A DNA stretch of 64,000 nucleotides, from positions 22,002,378 to 22,066,377 of the forward strand of contig JAKGHH010000008.1 in assembly GCA_022828595.1 (NCBI GenBank), read 5' to 3'. Each line of letters opens with the position of its first letter. Within the stretch, counting starts at the first letter, position 1. Both the position numbers and the translations under genes were made by a program. The DNA is from Nelumbo lutea. Lineage: Eukaryota; Streptophyta; Magnoliopsida; Proteales; Nelumbonaceae. This document shows positions 35,785 to 46,879 of the stretch, in pieces. The notes below the pieces were generated by a model that was given only the letters and a program-made list of their open reading frames with translations, did not search any database and had not been told where the DNA came from.

Positions 35785-36987
35785 AAATTTAGCTTCTTTT
35801 GCTTAATAGGCCCTATTTGAGCTATGATCGATCAGTGGCTCACTTCAATCTCAGCTCCCATTTACACAATCTGTATGAATACATACATGAAACCGGTATC
35901 TCAAAATATTAAAAATCAATGAAAAATAAAGTAGAAACTGCTGATTGGAGGGATAGAATCATCTGATTGGTGTTTGAAATGATTTGATTCGTTAGACATG
36001 CATTTTCTTTCAATTCTATTTAAGGAAAACACTCAACCATCAAACAACTCCGTAATTGTAAAGCCGTCTTCATTATGTAAGCATATCTCAAATTTCTGTG
36101 CTAGTGTCCAAACCCATTTTGATTCTGAACTTATCCCCTTCTACGAATTTAGATATTAATTTCTCCCTAAAATCAATAGCTCCTAGGAATTCTATTCTTG
36201 GCTCATAGAGCAGCATCCTATATACAGTGTCAACAAGTTGATAATGAGATAAGGTTGAATTTGCTATTGTGAAAGTTAGGCGAGCCTTCGCTTTGAAAAG
36301 ACATGGTAATTGAAGTGAAGTGTCGTTCTATAGTTTTCTTAACATAAATAGCCAACAAACACCGCCTCTGTGATTCACATCTCAAGACTCATCAAAGGTG
36401 CTTTGCCCATTCTAGCTTCTAATTCCTTTATTTCTTTGTAATTGTGTGGCGTCTATCTATCTTATCTCCTCATTGAAAGGACAAAAAGAGGAGATTAAAT
36501 TGGAATAAATTAAGTAATTTCTTTAACTCATGAAGTAATTTTTTGAGTCATGCCATCCACTCATTCATCTCTTCTTGTTCATGCCCTGGAATCTGTAGAT
36601 CAATAGATGGGTCCCACCTGGAAGATACTTGCAATGAAAACCAACACTGATCAGATGAATGGGTGTCTAGCATTTTGTATGAACTTTTTCAAAAGTGTTG
36701 TGGACGTATGCGAACATAGGGTTCAGATAAAGAGGGTAAGAATAGATAGTTGAGATCATCAATTAAATCATGCTGGTTTTTGCTCCAAATAATGATTCAC
36801 AGAAAGAAAGCAAGAACAGCAGATTGACGGCTAAAAGGCTTGGTGACCTCAAGTATTATTTAAGGTCAATATTTTGCAACGTAGTTCTATCTCTGTAGCA
36901 ACAGAAGCAATACCAATTTTGAGTTCAAATATATTTGTTATTTCTTTTTCTGACAAAGAATTCTGCAAACATACAAAAGTTCTCAAG

Positions 36988-36991
<4 letters not shown>

Positions 36992-37032
<41 letters not shown>
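36992..37032. repeat. (GA)n microsatellite
   Basis: About 20 uninterrupted GA units. Confidence 0.95.
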
Positions 37033-37037
<5 letters not shown>

Positions 37038-38899
37038 CAGAAATTTTATTACATAACATATGTCAGAATTTCTACAGTTGATAAAACAGTGATTTTAGGT
37101 CCCACATCCGTGAACTACCATAGAACTGTGAGATTCTGTACAAAGCTGGAAGTGATGTTGCATCCCAACACTGAAACCAGTGGTTTTCTGTTGCTGAATT
37201 GCTGGATCAATGTGGTTCTCACTTCCACTAAAACATGAAATGCAAAATTTACAGCTCAGTCCAACTTAATTCATGATACTGGGTACCATAAAAATTCCCG
37301 TACAGAAACATGTGTTGTGGTACCGATGCTTTGTGAGGCTGTGAATCTTGTTTACTATTACTGTAAATCTGGAGACCACCATAGATTTGGTTGTTGATCC
37401 TGCAAACACAAACACGGGATGCAATTTCATACCGCAAAACACAACACTTGACAGAAAGGAATGGCAAAACAGGATTCATGTAGCCAACCCCAAGGCTTAT
37501 AAGATTCTGATCAGGCCACCTAAGAGGCTTTCCTACATGGAAAGGTGTATTTGTGCCACATGGAAGGATCCTGTGGCCTATCCAGACCAGTAATCTAGGA
37601 GGAGTTCCATTGGATTGGCCACATGTACAGTATCATAGTCCATATCAGCCATTCATGTATCCCACATGGCATTGGATAAGCTGTAAGGTGTTCTACTCTC
37701 TCTCTCCCTCTCCATGTATTAAAGGATGTGGAGAGGAGCTTGGAGACTGCTTGGCCAATTCAAGGCAGGGAAGAAGCTCACTAAATGAGCTGACTAGCAA
37801 TCCTTCTCTGCAGGTAAATGATTCATTAGTTGGATCAAATAGGAATGATGTAGCCAATCTAAAGTGGGGTATCCACCAAATAGGGGACCTCTCTATTCTA
37901 TTCCACCCTACTACAGTCCATGTCAGCCTTGCATCCTACCTTCTATTAGTGTTTCCCATAAATAATATGTACTCTTGAATGTATGTATATCAATATTTTA
38001 ATATTACCCTTGCCCATAAACAGAGAGCTTCATTCTGATAACGTGGCAAAGGTTCAAATATTTTTTTAATAATTTTGATATGAAGGGGAACCAAAACTTC
38101 AGATGGATCATAAGTGACAAAATTCCAAATTAAAAAAAAAAAAATGATTGTGAGATCTTGCCCAAAGTAAATTCAATATTGAATTTGTAATATCTTGGTA
38201 AGTTTTACCATATCCAAACACAAAAATATAATTTCATCAAAAGTAGAAATCATGTTATGTTAGGCACATCATTAGGGCATGCAGATCCCTAGTGAAAATA
38301 CAAAAAGTACCCTAAAGTTACACATCTGGGCAGTTTTGTCGGTACTTGCTTGGCTATTACTTAGGGTTTACCTGTTTATCAAAATTTAGATGTGCCCATA
38401 TAACTGTCCATGAATAATGGGTGGGGTGAAAGAGGAAGAAGTTTCTTAGGTACCAATGGACCCATATCTTCACACGGGGGAACTTTTGGGAGCAAGAAAA
38501 GAACCTTATATATGTATAGGAAGTAGGTGTACACAGAATGCAAAATATTCATGTGTTTCGTTTAGACATCAATGTGGAGACTTGGCAGAATAAACAGTAG
38601 CATAAAAGCCAATACCAATAACCCACGTGTCCATGAGAGACAGTCTGCCATACATGGGGAAGGGTTAGATGACAAGGACATATGGCCGACAGGTAGATGG
38701 AGAAGCTGATGTGGAGGGACCCTCCTGCTCCTTTAGTGCTGCTGTCTTATTCTATGTAAACTTTATGAATTATTAGTGTATATATAACATGATCAGAACC
38801 CTAAAGTAAAGCCCTTTGAGGCAAGTGTTTAGTTAACTTTTTGCAGTAAATATGGTTATCACAAAACCTAAATAGGTCCACTCAGACACACTCTTTAAT

Positions 38900-38919
38900 C
38901 CCCCCCCCCCCCCCCCCCC
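38900..38919. repeat. Poly-C run, 20 bases
   Basis: Uninterrupted C run in AT-rich surroundings. Runs like this are unstable and error-prone in sequencing, so the length is uncertain. Confidence 0.85.
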
Positions 38920-39286
38920 ATCTATTCCCAACTCCCACTTGAAGACAGTTGAAAAGAGGGTTTCATGTAAAGAAGGAATAATTGGTTACTAGGGTTCTGT
39001 TGCTCTTTTATTCTCATTTGCTTGTCCAATACAAGAACCCCATTTGAATAAGTAAGAATCCTTGCTTGTTTAATCAAATTCGACCAAATCTCCTGGGAGA
39101 TCTCAATGTCTATCTAATAAAACATGTTTTGAAAAGCTAAAAGTGGCACAGGCTTCCATCTCTCCTACACATAATATATGAAAAAGATCAACTACTCAAA
39201 ACAGGACAACTTAGTCCCTCCACTTCTTTAAGTCGCACTCAGACCCATTATGTCTATCTTTTACTTCAACATGTCACCTACCCTTC

Positions 39287-39330
39287 CCTCTCTCTCTCTC
39301 TCTCTCTCTCTCCCTCTCCCTCTCTCTCTC
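39287..39330. repeat. (CT)n microsatellite, interrupted
   Basis: CT units with two CCCTCT interruptions. Confidence 0.95.
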
Positions 39331-40448
39331 ATCAATTAGGACCCATTTTTGTGTGTTGCAAAAGTGACATTCAACTTGATCCATGCTCCTTTCTTTCAAC
39401 TAGTAGTGGGCCATAATTGAAATGTCTCAGCAGATTTGTAAACAACTTAGAAAGGCATCAATTGATGAGGTGATCTTTTAAGGGCAAATTTCAGAAACTT
39501 CCCCCGAAGTCATGATGATATGTCAGTCTCTTCTATCAGTTTCACTTGCTTTCCCTATGTCATTCCTTCACAGCTGAAAGATTCCTTAACCAAAAGGTAA
39601 AAGCTGAAAAAATTTAAGATGATCTATTTGCACTTTTATTGAATTTGTTTGGATGATGGAAAAAACAAGACTACTATGGCTAATAAATACTTTTAGCAAT
39701 CACTGTGTCTTATAAAACACAGAGTTGCTATAATATTTCAAACTGATTTTTGCCTTAGCTGATATCATTGATCTGAACATGTTTTTAGATCCAAAATGTT
39801 TTGCATGGCCATTTCATTAATTTTAATTTGGGCGTCATATTTTTCATCTTTTTGTGATTTATTATTACTGTTACTAATTTTAATTTTAAATCAAAATTTT
39901 AGGTGAAATAAATATAAAAATCACTAAATTTTGGGAAAGACAAAGGTTATGCCCGGAATAAATACAAGCAAAATACTTGATTTTTGTTTTGGAACAAAGG
40001 CCCTTGAGTCTGAAATTGGAATTTCACCAAAGAAACCAAAATACCCCCAAACTAAAAATATGGATGGGATTCTCAAATCTCTGAAAAGGACAAATAGCAG
40101 TATGGAGGATAAACCAGTTTATGGGTCTTGTGGCACCAAAAGAAGCTTTTACCGGATCATAAATATTCAAAATTAAAATATATATATGTGTGTATAATTT
40201 AAGTATTTATATATAAAGTAGGAGGGATTGACTAAGGAACAATTCCTAATAGGAACCTTTTTCTTTTTCAATTTGAAACCTTGAAGAGGTCTAACTCTAG
40301 GGCATTAAATAATAGTATTAGTTACCCAAACATCCATTTCCCAAGAGCCCTAATTCCATCCACCCTCATGTAATGGGAAAGTTAATTATATGCCACCCAA
40401 CTTCCTTGTAGGTAATCAAAACAGGCTTTTTCTAGTTAGTTGGGTCAT

Positions 40449-40543
40449 TTAGGTTGTATTTGGTTTGATGGAAAAGGTAGGGAAAGGAGGGGAAGGAAGG
40501 GGTTCCCTTCCCTACTTTTTCCTTTAAACCAAACATAGCCTTA
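40449..40543. mobile_element. Miniature foldback, GTGTTTGGT/ACCAAAC family, copy 2
   Basis: TTA flanks both ends. GGTTGTATTTGGTTTGATGG faces CTTTAAACCAAACATAGCC, and GAAAAGGTAGGGAA faces TTCCCTACTTTTTC. Shortest copy of the three. Confidence 0.75.
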
Positions 40544-41344
40544 GTGAATTTCCTAAGGTAGCTTTTCTTCCTTTTTTTTTTTTTTTTTTTGGTAAAATGG
40601 AGAGAAAGATTTTCATTTTAAAATATTTTAGCTATTATATCTATCTCTTTTACAGTAAAAACTTTATTCTCTACCCCTTCTAATTTGTTTTGGTGTATAA
40701 TAAAGAAAACAAAACTCCCCATTGTAAAAAAGCTACAAATATAGATAAAATGTCTCAGCATAAATATTTTGTCATAAAGAAACAATTAAAGACATCCAAA
40801 GGATCCTCTACTTGGCAGATGGTTTGAATTTGCCACATCAGCATACATGTGGCATAAAAAATAGGAGGCTTTGTAGAGAAGCTCACCACTTGGATTCACT
40901 AAAGAATTAACCTCTTTCATTAATTATAGATGTAGTTTGTGTCAAGGCTTAAGGTTCATACAAGATCAATGACATCTTAATTTAATTTCACTAAGATGAT
41001 GACATCAAAATCAGTTGCAAATCCGATCCCATCTCAGTTTTCTTGCATACTTCTTTGTTTCCGATCAAATCAAATCAAGGAGAATCTAATCCGTCCAACT
41101 CTGACCCTGTTAGTGTTTGGACATCTGCTGGCGACATAATCGGCTACTTGATTCTCCTCCCTTTACAAGTGGGAGTTACCACTTGCCAACTTGAATTCCA
41201 CTTGCTTAGCTCTTTCCTGTTTGTCATTGGGCACTTCAACAGTCCAAATCCCCCTTCAGTACAACAATTGGTGAACTGAGCAACGCCAACGATGCAAACA
41301 ACAAATTTTCTTTGAACCAACTTCCTGATCTTTTTTCTAAATCA

Positions 41345-41629
41345 ATGTTTTAAAAACCGTTCTGGCCACTGGTTTTTAAGTCAACAGTTTGACCATCTGG
41401 TTTGAATGGGCAGTTGTTCTGATAAAAACTTAAAATAATTTAAATAAAAAATCTAAAAATCGTTAAACGAATCGACAGTTCAATCGCCCAGATCAACAGA
41501 TCATTGTTCAATTCAACGTTTTTTTTGATCAGGCATTAATCGAATTTGGGTAAAACAAAACCGATTGCCTAAACGGTTCCCAGGCCAAACAGTCTGACCA
41601 TCCGAATCAATGGTGATTCGAAAACATTT
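41345..41629 (+). mobile_element. GGTTTT foldback family, member 7
   Basis: It begins GTTTTAAAAACCGTTCTGGC and ends GGTGATTCGAAAACATT. The interior contains TTTGAATGGGCAGTTGTTCT and CCGATTGCCTAAACGGTTCC. It is closest to member 8, 1.2 kb away. Confidence 0.6.
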
Positions 41630-42349
41630 CTCTAAATTGAACAATTTGGATTAGTTTTAGTTGGTGTTCTTTATATTAACACGGTATAGAAAGGTGGGCA
41701 CTGGATAGTACAGGTACTACGTAATGGGTGCTTGAAAGAAGAACTGACATAGATAGCAAGATTTTCAGAAAGAATGGCAGGGACCCACTTAAGAAAGAGC
41801 CAGCTTAACCAACATAGCTGATGTAGATGAGGTGACGGCCTGTAAAAGGGGTCTTGACACCATGGGCCAGCCCTGACTATGCCCATCTGGTTCTGGTTCT
41901 GGTGTATGCATTTGCCTTGTTCATGGGTTTGAGTTGAGTGGCTTCTTCAGCATGCAGAGAGGTTCCGAGCGGGCCCTAACAAGTAAAAACCTGAATGGAA
42001 GGGAGTGGGGGACGGAGAGAGAGCCACAGAAAATCGACAAATTGAAAATCTTCAGATGAGAGGTAATGGCTCAGCCAAAAGCACAAACACCTGTTGTGCA
42101 CCCAAGATTGAGCAACCCAAATACTGAATCCAGTACCGACAAACTTGTAAGGAAAAGATACCTCATTTGGAATGTTATTCAGTGAACTGCATCAACCAGC
42201 TAGTTTGGGACACGTCTTATCATAAAATGCAAATGGAGAGTAGAGTGAGATAGGGATGGAACAACATTAAAAGTGAATCCAGACAACATAGCTCCAACTA
42301 TTTAATTTGTTTCTCTCCAATGCTAATACCATCGTGGGACTGGTCGCAG

Positions 42350-42560
42350 GGGTGAGCAAAGTCGAATTAAAATTTTCGATTGGGTTATTTTGGTTTTTGA
42401 TTCTTAAATTTAAAAATTTAATTAACCGAATTTTATTATAGATCACACATATATACATATATAGTTCAGTTTTGATTTGGCTTTTAACTGAATAAATCGA
42501 ATATTTATTCCTACTTATCGATTACAGTCTTATTAAAAAAAATGGATTTCATTTTTGTGC
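42350..42560. repeat. GGGGTGAGCAAA-type dispersed repeat
   Basis: Starts AGGGGTGAGCAAAGTCGAATT, followed by AACCGAATTTTATTAT and TTTAACTGAATAAATCGAAT. The leading AGGGGTG is shared with other dispersed-repeat ends in this window. Right edge uncertain. Confidence 0.4.
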
Positions 42561-42821
42561 AGTTAAAAGAAGATTATGGGGTTAATTAGGGGGTGTTTTG
42601 TAGTATAGACGAAAAATTGGTGGGTGTAGACTAATCCACATCACACCCTATGGTAGGGGTCAATCTATACCACACCACACCACACCACACCATAGTCCAT
42701 AGCTGTTTTGAATTGTGGACAAATTGTGTGAAGAGATCCCACAATGGCGTTCTATAGGCATGGTGTACCACACTTTTTGATTCCATATATCTCTTATACA
42801 TTTATGAATGATCTACACTAA

Positions 42822-43085
42822 CATTTTAAAAAACGATTGGGAAATAGAACTGTTCTGGCTACCGATTTTTGGGTCAACGGTCTGATTCGAACCATCGGCC
42901 CGTTCTGACAAACAAATAAAAAAAACTGTTGAACGGGTCAACGGTTTGACCACTCGGGTTAATTAGTTGGCTTTTTCAACGCTTTTTGGCCAAAATCGGG
43001 TTTGGGGTAAAACGGAACCACTTGTCCGAATGATTCCCGGGTTAAATAATCCGACCATCCGAATCACTGACGGTTTGAAAACCTC
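42822..43085 (+). mobile_element. GGTTTT foldback family, member 8
   Basis: It begins CATTTTAAAAAACGATTGGG and ends GACGGTTTGAAAACCTC, with ATTTTTGGGTCAACGGTCTG and CGGCCCGTTCTGAC inside. An AT-rich desert follows to 43330. Confidence 0.6.
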
Positions 43086-43089
43086 AACC

Positions 43090-44180
43090 TACATAGTTAA
43101 TCATAAATATCTAATTTTTGCATTTTATATGATAAATATATTGAAAAATACATCAATGAATTAATATTAACTAATAAATATTAATTTTTTTATAAAAACA
43201 ATAGTGAAATAATTAAAATTTAAAAAATATATTTTAAATATTTAAAATATAATTTTATTGATAAAACATTAAAATAAAAAAAATAAAAAATAAGTAGAAT
43301 AATTAATATTTTTTGAAAAAAATATTAAAATGTGAAACAAACAATAAGGTAAACTTTTAGGGAAAGTGTGAAGTAGGGGATCAAAAATCAAGTGTGGACG
43401 GTCCCTAACCACGAGATTTTGCCATGGATGAGAAATTGAGGTGTGGACATAACTTGTCCATTTTATATTGGGGTGTGAACAGGACTGGTCCCATCCACAC
43501 TCAGCCAAATGCGACCAAATCCTGTGAATAGGACCGAAATGGTCCATCCACAAGATTTACATGGCTCCAAAAACCGCCTTAAGGTCTACATAATTGAGAA
43601 AAAATGAAACCATGATGCTTTCCTTTGATCCATAATGCTCACAATGATCAAGAAATTTATTTATTTTTTGTAGATTAGAGAAATTTTCTATTAATTGGAG
43701 AGAGGGTGGGGCATTTTCTCTAGTGTATGCATTTTTTCTAAGGCTGTATTTGCTCCAAAGTAAAGTAAGATGAAATATTATATGGGTTATATATACTCTT
43801 CCTTTTTCTACAATGAAGACTTTGTCATTTACATCAAAAACAAATTAGAAGGGACAGACCAAAAAAGTATTCATCATAAGAAGGACAGATATAATAACTA
43901 ATACATGAATTTCACTCTGAAAACCTTTACATCCATTTTAGAAGAAACAAACAAAGCCTGCAGGACAGAAATTGTAACTTATTTCCCTGAGCCAATGAGT
44001 AAGAAAAACACTGGGGTGGCTTGTTATTTGCTCAAACAGTGAGCAGTCGGCATTGGATCACCACTCTGCAAAATCCCAACATTTCATTTCAATTAATAGA
44101 TGTACTAAAGAACTATTTTGGCCACATGCCAAGATATTTTAGGCTGAAAGTTTCACTAGGCAATGTCTTTGTCAGACTTC
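43090..44180. other. Intergenic, AT-rich, no supported gene
   Basis: 43.1-43.34 kb is nearly pure A/T. A patch at 43370-43590 alternates GGTGTGGACATAACTTG and GGTCCATCCACAAG and may be an old foldback partnering with the CACACCACACC-rich patch at 42590-42730. Nothing coding. Confidence 0.4.
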
Positions 44181-44188
44181 TTCACTAA

Positions 44189-44329
44189 GGCTATGTTTGG
44201 TTTGAAGAAAAAAAAGTAGAAAAAGGAAGAGAAAGGTAGGAAAACCTATACAAGGTATGTAAAGGTTTTCCTACCTTTCCCTTCCTTTCTCTTCCTTTCC
44301 CTATTCTTTCCTTCAAACCAAACACAGCC
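44189..44329. mobile_element. Miniature foldback, GTGTTTGGT/ACCAAAC family, copy 3
   Basis: TAA on both flanks. GGCTATGTTTGGTTTGAAG faces CTTCAAACCAAACACAGCC, a 19-base arm with one mismatch. The centre (AGGTAGGAAAACC facing GGTTTTCCTACCT) extends the hairpin almost to the middle. Best-preserved copy. Confidence 0.8.
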
Positions 44330-44334
44330 TAATG

Positions 44335-45905
44335 ACTCCACCAGCAAACCTGCTCTTTGCAAATAAAATTGAATATATAAAAATCTATTTTTAAACCTTT
44401 TTATTCCAAGTATTTTGCATATTCTCCTGAAACTTTCAAGTATATGTTTCTCTTTTCAGAATATACTAAGTTTGTATTTTAGTTGACTGGTATAAGCAAA
44501 TATGTTACTACAAAGGATACAATCCATTTCAAATATCAGAGGAATTGGCTTTGAAAAGTTCAATGTTGAAACCAGTGTTTGGTGGACATTGGATGAAGAA
44601 TGGAGAAATCCTGTGGCCAATCCAATGGGTGAAGAATGTCATCTAGTGGATCCTCTTGGTCACCATTTGTTCATTCTCATGGTTCACGTTTTCTTCCCTA
44701 AATCCCACTTTGTATCATCAGAGCCTTGTATACTGAAGCTTGACTAATTAATAATGGAAATTGCCTATTAGCTAGGCTTCTTGTTTAGACAAGCCTAAGT
44801 GTTCCTGCTCCATAAATTAAGGACTGTGCAGACAATCCAAACAATCCACTGAGTAGAGTTCTTTTTGGGTTGACAATGTGTTCACTTCTTAATCTCAATG
44901 CCCTAATGGAAGAAGAATTACGTTCTTTCCATGCAAATTAAGCTTAAGATTCTCTAAATTCTCAAACATTGGCGACATGGGCCACGTGGCTATATATGTT
45001 ATGTATCCACTGTAAGTAGGACTGTGTAGGAGGAGTATTTCCCTCAGCAAAAAGATATTTGTTTCCACCTACGTACTGATATTTGTTTTGAGAGATTTGG
45101 TAAGAAGCTGAGGAAGAGTTTTTTTCCTTTTCTTTTTTGTTTTGATTTGATAACGTGGCTTAGATAACACCAAGCAACCAGTTGCAGCAACTGGCTGTGT
45201 TGGTCCCCTACTAACACCACTGACAAAATGCCTTTGTACAACCGCACGCACACAATCACAGACACAAAGAGGAGAATGGAGGACCCAGAACATGGTAATC
45301 CTGGCTGCCAAACTCAACCATGATGACTGGAACCGAGTCACCGGCCTTATCCTGTTGGTCCTATTCTTGCCATTTCCAAACAGCTCCTAGGAATTGGAAA
45401 ATGAAAACCAACGTGGCCCATTAGATGGAAGAAGGTTGGGCAATTTGGAGAACAAAAAAAAAAAAAAAAACAGCCTAGGCTGTTTCGAAGTTTCCTTGCA
45501 TATGACACGTTATTCGTTTAATTCTTTATTTGTCTTTTTCCTTGAAAGAATATTAATTGCAATTACTCTTTTATCCCACATCCATGCTAACGTGTCATGC
45601 ACATGAAGCTTCAAATTAGCCCATTCTGTTTGTTGGAAGAACCAAACTTATCCCTACTGGATGTATCATAATTGACAAATAATTCGGTTCATAAATCGAA
45701 TCATTCCTTTCTTTGAACGCTTTGATCACATTGTTCCAAAGGGTTGTCGCTATCACACAAGGATCTCTTCAAATTGATGGTGCGTGATTTAGTTAAGTTG
45801 ACTGCAATCTGACAAACGAAAGGAACATTAGGGTGTGGGATGTTTCTCATTGAAATCTTGTTTCTGATGACATATACTTTACAGTTGGAATCTGAATCAG
45901 AATGC
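44335..45905. other. Intergenic, no supported gene
   Basis: At 44984 GGGCCACGTGGCTATATATG combines a G-box with a TATA-like word, but no open frame or exon pattern follows on the plus strand. Minus frames at 45044-45341 overlap in two phases and show no domain. Nothing else found. Confidence 0.4.
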
Positions 45906-45916
45906 TCTATTCCCAT

Positions 45917-46135
45917 AGTCTGTTTGGTTTAGACAGGAATCAGAATGGGAATTAGAATCAGATGAAATGGGAATTTACTCCCAACGGGAAATGGGACTGA
46001 CCATTCCTTCAAATGAAGGAATGTCATTCCAGTGGAATGGGAATGAGATTCCGATTCCGGTAAACCAAACAGTTGGAATTGGAACGACCATTCCAGACCC
46101 CTATTCCTGTGAACCAACTGGGCCCAAGGGTCATC
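45917..46135. mobile_element. MITE of the GGGTCCATTT family, diverged
   Basis: GTCTGTTTGGTTTAGACAGG on the left faces ACCAACTGGGCCC on the right. The interior is full of GGAATGGGAATGA and TCATTCCAGTGGAATG words, as in the better copy at 11659-11950. The flanking triplet is lost. Confidence 0.6.
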
Positions 46136-46199
46136 ACAAGTGGGCACATCTAAATTTTGGGAGAACCCATATCTCCTCAAAGGAAAAACCATGCTAACA

Positions 46200-46370
46200 C
46201 TCCGAGATATGTTCTCAACAAGGTTCAGAGGGCCTTCCTGATATGCCCCTATAGAGGTTGTATCGGGTCATGGCCTGGCTCAGAGGGTATCTGGGACTTA
46301 AACCGACCCCTCTGAAAGGGGATGGGCTACCCCCTGTTTGTGTCGCCCCATGAAGCGAAAAAAAAAAGTT
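46200..46370. repeat. Unclassified GC-rich patch ending in poly-A (possible SINE)
   Basis: About 160 bases of balanced composition (GGTCATGGCCTGGCTCAGAG, CCGACCCCTCTGAAAGGGG, TGGGCTACCCCCTG) end in GCG plus ten A, inside AT-rich DNA. CCCCTCTGAAAGGGG is a small hairpin. The poly-A tail and abrupt edges suggest a retroposed short element. I see no convincing A and B boxes and no target duplication. Confidence 0.35.
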
Positions 46371-46559
46371 CTATTAGTTTCTCTATTTTTGGAGAATTCA
46401 ATGCAAAAAGGGCCAATCGAGTTCTTAATTTCTATTGGATATATCAAGTGTTTTTTCTTATTATTCTAAATCTAACATTCTAAGTTTGTTATTTTTCTCA
46501 TTTCTTTTTCTAATAGATTTATCTTTATTTTATTGTTTTTTGTATAGATCAAATTAATA

Positions 46560-46875
46560 AGTTATTTTCTTCCTTCTAAACTATTGAATGACCACAAACT
46601 GGTCATTTGGATTATTTGAGAACTTTGTACTTTGAAGCATAAAATGTAAATATAGTTAATTGTTAGTTGATTCATTATTATTTTATTTAATGTTTAACCA
46701 CTGAAGCTTATGAACTTTTATTTTATGGAAATTCATACCTTCTACCATTCTAATTTGGTATATTATATGTTATCTTTATTAATTTATAAACTTTAATTAA
46801 TTTTATTCTTAAGGCTTGAGGCTTATATCTCATCTTTTTGGGGCCATTACACCTCAGCTACCCTTTAAAACCTTG
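46560..46875 (-). repeat. Dispersed repeat, partner of 11513-12150
   Basis: The reverse complement reads AAGGTTTTAAAGGGTAGCTG, then GAGGTGTAA, ATAAGCCTCAA and, further in, ATCAACTAACAATTAAC. It is the uninterrupted version of the repeat that carries a MITE at 11659. Confidence 0.55.
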
Positions 46876-46879
46876 ATTC

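Larger units (their letters stand above)
35790..40440. other. Long intergenic stretch upstream of the zinc-finger gene
   Basis: No supported gene. It contains a GA microsatellite, a CT microsatellite, a poly-C run and a patch at 37455-37485 (AGGATTCATGTAGCCAACCC) resembling RTE LINE 3' ends. Frames at 37348-37978 and 39931-40176 are moderately long but show no domain, no splice partners and no recognisable composition. ACCCACGTGTCC (G-box type) at 38620 is noted without assigning a target. Confidence 0.5.

Noticed and set aside
37348..37978. Overlapping plus frames of 81 and 141 residues
   Set aside because: No domain; contains an RTE-3'-end-like patch and no convincing splice sites.
36992..39330. 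Simple repeats considered as CRISPR-like or other structured arrays
   Set aside because: They are plain GA, C and CT microsatellites; no spacer-repeat structure exists anywhere in the window.
44984..45010. G-box plus TATA-like word as a promoter
   Set aside because: No gene follows within a sensible distance on either strand.
45069..45341. 90-residue minus frame
   Set aside because: No signal peptide, domain or family resemblance; overlaps a second frame in another phase.
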